Source: CAYSBE01 sp046309355
GTDB taxonomy: Bacteria; Bacteroidota; Bacteroidia; UKL13-3
NCBI GenBank assembly: GCA_046309355.1
Contig: JBKCPL010000074.1
Span: 1 to 64,000 of the forward strand
Direction of reading: 5' to 3'
DNA: 64,000 nucleotides
Of the stretch, positions 61,710 to 64,000 are shown piece after piece (the stretch's first letter is position 1; each line of letters starts with the position of its first letter). The position numbers and the translations under genes were made by a program. The notes beneath the pieces are model-generated. The model ran no database searches. It was not told where the DNA came from and saw only the letters and a list, made by a program, of their open reading frames with translations.

Positions 61710-62474
61710 CTATTCCAAACCGTATTTGGATTTAAACTGCTTGCTGCAATCGTTGATGGCTTTATACAACTCATACTCGTTGGCTGTTTTTACAAATTCA
61801 CGGTCGAGCCGGCAAAAAAGCATGAAGTCGTCCAGGTAAAATTCATCCAGGCCGGTTACCCGTTTAGCCACATCACGGTTGTATCTTTTTTCGGCCTCCT
61901 GCAAATCGCGGTAATAGTTTACGAATTCTTCAAATCGCACCATGTCTTTTCCGGCTTTTGAAAACTGGTAGTACAGTTCGGTGATTAGTCCGTTAAGCGA
62001 GCCACCTGTAGGCCCGCCTTCCAGGCTCATGCGTGGCCGTTTTAAAATGCGGTCGTTGTTGTTTAGCAGCGGGTCGTTTTTTACAATATCGGCCACGACA
62101 CGTGCTATCGAGTCGCGTTTGCGGTTGGAGTAAACCACCGTTACATCCTTAAGTTTGTACGTTTCGCTAAACATTAGAATCAACAAGGTATCCCGCTCTT
62201 TTTTCATGAGCAACGAAGCTGCATCGAGGCGAAGTGTATTAAACCCTACCGAACTGATGCGAATAGTATCGCCCGGTGATGCCGCTATGCGGAATACGCC
62301 TTTGCGGTTACTCAACGATTTGGCTCCCGTTTTTTGATTGTACACACTGGCCAGCTGAATTACTTCTGCATTTTCATCGCTAATGAGCAAGCCTGTAATC
62401 AGGCGTTGCTGTGCGGATGCATAAAACGAAATGAGGAAGCAGAAAAAGAAGAGCGAAGTCAGGTGCTTAAACAT
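61710..62474 (-). CDS. Exported carboxypeptidase-like regulatory domain protein
   Basis: 254-aa exported protein. Signal MFKHLTSLFFFCFLISFYASAQ; then a CarboxypepD_reg-like domain (ITGLLISDENAEVIQLASVYNQKT, GVFRIAASPGDTIRISSVGF) as in TonB-dependent receptor N-termini and Bacteroidota surface proteins. The C-terminal half (~130-254) is helical and of unknown role. Divergent from rlmI. Confidence 0.8.
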   Translation of the reverse strand: MFKHLTSLFFFCFLISFYASAQQRLITGLLISDENAEVIQLASVYNQKTGAKSLSNRKGVFRIAASPGDTIRISSVGFNTLRLDAASLLMKKERDTLLILMFSETYKLKDVTVVYSNRKRDSIARVVADIVKNDPLLNNNDRILKRPRMSLEGGPTGGSLNGLITELYYQFSKAGKDMVRFEEFVNYYRDLQEAEKRYNRDVAKRVTGLDEFYLDDFMLFCRLDREFVKTANEYELYKAINDCSKQFKSKYGLE

Positions 62475-62527
62475 TACTTTCGAATGATGAAACGAAAATA
62501 CATTTTTGCACGGTAAACAGTTTATAG

Positions 62528-63700
62528 ATGACAGAAAAGAAACTTGTACTGAAATCGGGGCGAGAACGCTCGGTTAAAAACCGACATCCGTGGATTTTTT
62601 CGGGAGCCGTGAAGCAACTGCCTGATGCCGAAAACGGTGACATAGTGCAGGTTGTAACCAATGCACACGAATTGCTGGGGTATGGTTTCTACTCGCCAGC
62701 CAGCCAGATAACCTGCCGCCTGTTTGAGTTTGTAAGCACTCCGGTATTCATAGATGAATCGTACTGGTTGAATAAAATTGACCGTGCCTTTACGTTGCGC
62801 AAGTCGGTGATTGACTTTGACCATACCAATTTATACCGACTGCTTCATGCCGAAGGCGATTTTTTTCCGGGTGTGATTGCCGATGTGTATGGCGATGTGG
62901 CTTCCGTTCAGTTGCTGATACAAGGTACCGAACGCATTCGCACGCATATTTTTGAAGGCCTTAAGCGTTGCGGTATTCGCCATATTTACCTCAAAACCAA
63001 GCAAAGTACACAACGGCTGGAACACGTGCTGGCATCGGGCTGGGTAACCGAACCGGCTGCTATGCCGCTACGGGTGAAGGAAAACGGAATTCACTTTCTG
63101 GTGGATATTGAAACAGGACAAAAAACCGGATTCTTCATTGACCAGCGCGAGAACCGAAGAATTTTGGGCGAGTACGCAGCAGGTAAAAAAGTATTGAATA
63201 CCTTCAGCTACTCGGGCGGATTCAGCTTGTATGCCTTGCAACAGCAAGCCGAGTTGGTGCACTCGGTCGACAGTTCGAAAGAAGCCATAGCCCTGTGCGA
63301 TGCGAATGTGGAGCTAAATGGATTTGCCGGAAGGCATACCGGTTACGTAAGCGATGTGTTTGATTTTTTCAGAAACCTGCCCGAGCAATACGATATTATG
63401 GTACTTGATCCGCCAGCATTTGCTAAAAGTGCCAAAGCGGTGAGTAACGCAGCCCGCGGATATAAAAATTTGAACCTGACGGCATTTGAGCGCATAAAAT
63501 CGGGCGGTATGCTGTTTACGTTTTCGTGCTCGCAGCATATTGACAAAGATTTATTTCGTAAAATTGTATTTGGTGCCGCAGCCGATGCAGGAAGGAATGT
63601 GCGCATACTTCAGCAGCTGTCGCAGCCCGAAGATCACCCGATTAATATATTTCATCCCGAGAGCGAATACCTGAAAGGGTTGCTTTTATATGTAGAATAG
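62528..63700 (+). CDS. rlmI: Class I SAM-dependent rRNA methyltransferase (RlmI-like)
   Basis: 390-aa protein with N-terminal PUA domain (KSGRERSVKNRHPWIFSGAV), a middle domain ending in DIETGQKTGFFIDQRENRRI and a SAM fold with NTFSYSGGFSLYAL and catalytic-type LDPPAFAKSAKAV. Matches the RlmI/RlmK family that makes m5C in 23S rRNA; specificity by homology only. The downstream gene starts 2 bases after the stop. Confidence 0.93.
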   Translation: MTEKKLVLKSGRERSVKNRHPWIFSGAVKQLPDAENGDIVQVVTNAHELLGYGFYSPASQITCRLFEFVSTPVFIDESYWLNKIDRAFTLRKSVIDFDHTNLYRLLHAEGDFFPGVIADVYGDVASVQLLIQGTERIRTHIFEGLKRCGIRHIYLKTKQSTQRLEHVLASGWVTEPAAMPLRVKENGIHFLVDIETGQKTGFFIDQRENRRILGEYAAGKKVLNTFSYSGGFSLYALQQQAELVHSVDSSKEAIALCDANVELNGFAGRHTGYVSDVFDFFRNLPEQYDIMVLDPPAFAKSAKAVSNAARGYKNLNLTAFERIKSGGMLFTFSCSQHIDKDLFRKIVFGAAADAGRNVRILQQLSQPEDHPINIFHPESEYLKGLLLYVE

Positions 63701-63702
63701 CC

Positions 63703-64000
63703 ATGTTTAAAGCCGTATTTTTAAGCGCATGGGTATGTGTAATCATACAGGTTCATGCACAGTCACCGCTTGAAAAGCGCACGCCATTGCCGGCCGAATT
63801 AAGAAAGTTGAAACACACGGCCGATTCTATTTTAAGAGAGTTGCGTATTATTTACGAGATTGAATACAGAGAAAACACGCCCGGTAAATATCAGCCCGAA
63901 CGCATCTATTATGTGAGGCAATACCTCTTGTTATTTCAGCACATACAGTCGACAGCCGAAGTAGTGGCCTATACACCAAAACACATCAAACAGCTTTTTG
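63703..64000 (+). CDS. Exported protein of unknown function, cut by window end
   Basis: N-terminal 99 codons of a gene running off the right edge. Signal MFKAVFLSAWVCVIIQVHAQ, then a soluble stretch (LEKRTPLPAELRKLKH, later YEIEYRENTPGKYQPERIYY). No family recognised from this much. Starts 2 bases after rlmI. Confidence 0.7.
   Translation, partial: MFKAVFLSAWVCVIIQVHAQSPLEKRTPLPAELRKLKHTADSILRELRIIYEIEYRENTPGKYQPERIYYVRQYLLLFQHIQSTAEVVAYTPKHIKQLF

Overview
The window is a stretch of chromosome from a member of the Bacteroidota. The evidence is a gliding-motility/type IX secretion cargo protein with a type B C-terminal domain, a DUF5103-type T9SS plug protein, several lineage-typical families (DUF4296, DUF4294, DUF5106-TlpA, the FHS sugar permease), weak Shine-Dalgarno signals, and promoters of the TTTG-N19-TAnnTTTG kind; the one in front of tRNA-Ser matches perfectly. 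I cannot name a genus. Most of the window is ordinary core genome, densely packed, with many 1-4 bp overlaps.

Layout. 0.1-2.4 kb: rpsP-rimM-trmD-rplS, closed by a strong terminator. 2.4-7.7 kb: an O-antigen-ligase-like membrane protein, valS and a convergent FHS sugar permease. 7.9-9.8 kb: a tiny exported peptide translationally coupled to a LytS-type kinase and LytTR regulator. 9.8-13.9 kb (minus strand): MnmD-like methyltransferase, MnmC(o)-like FAD oxidase, dipeptide epimerase and photolyase. 14 kb: tRNA-Ser followed by a nested inverted-repeat element. 14.2-18.6 kb: an RNase H-fold protein and an arginine/citrulline set (arginase, CtlX, SpeA, small ferredoxin). 18.8-22.8 kb: dnaK and two tandem paralogous lipoproteins. 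22.9-24.4 kb: panB and a RluA-type pseudouridine synthase. 24.4-24.65 kb: tRNA-His flanked by broken tRNA pieces. 24.7-33.7 kb: exported superoxide dismutase, copper ATPase, flippase, CorA, PriA, a SixA-like phosphatase and a pRiA4b ORF-3-like protein. 33.7-40.1 kb: a giant T9SS cargo protein, a sirtuin and the T9SS plug. 40.3-48.4 kb: upp, two thioredoxin-fold proteins, an exported EEP nuclease, YggS, DUF4296, mutS2, a cysteine-synthase relative, dgkA and yraN.

48.4-56.5 kb is an accessory island, visibly A+T-richer than its flanks, inserted between yraN and an ABC-2 permease. It holds a type IIG restriction-modification enzyme split by a one-base frameshift in an A8 tract, an unrecognised 290-aa protein, a HipA-like kinase and a DUF3037 protein. 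All run in one direction with overlaps or one-base gaps. Downstream is a two-gene GNAT-like/small basic protein cassette bracketed by 60-bp imperfect direct repeats. Several short palindromic repeats lie in or near this island, two of them inserted in frame in coding sequence. This operon is the best candidate here for an undescribed defence or stress system.

56.5-64 kb returns to core genes: ABC-2 permease, DUF5106/TlpA protein, a small coiled-coil protein behind two FNR-like dyads, DUF4294, lgt, a carboxypeptidase-like-domain protein, an RlmI-type methyltransferase and a truncated exported protein at the right edge.
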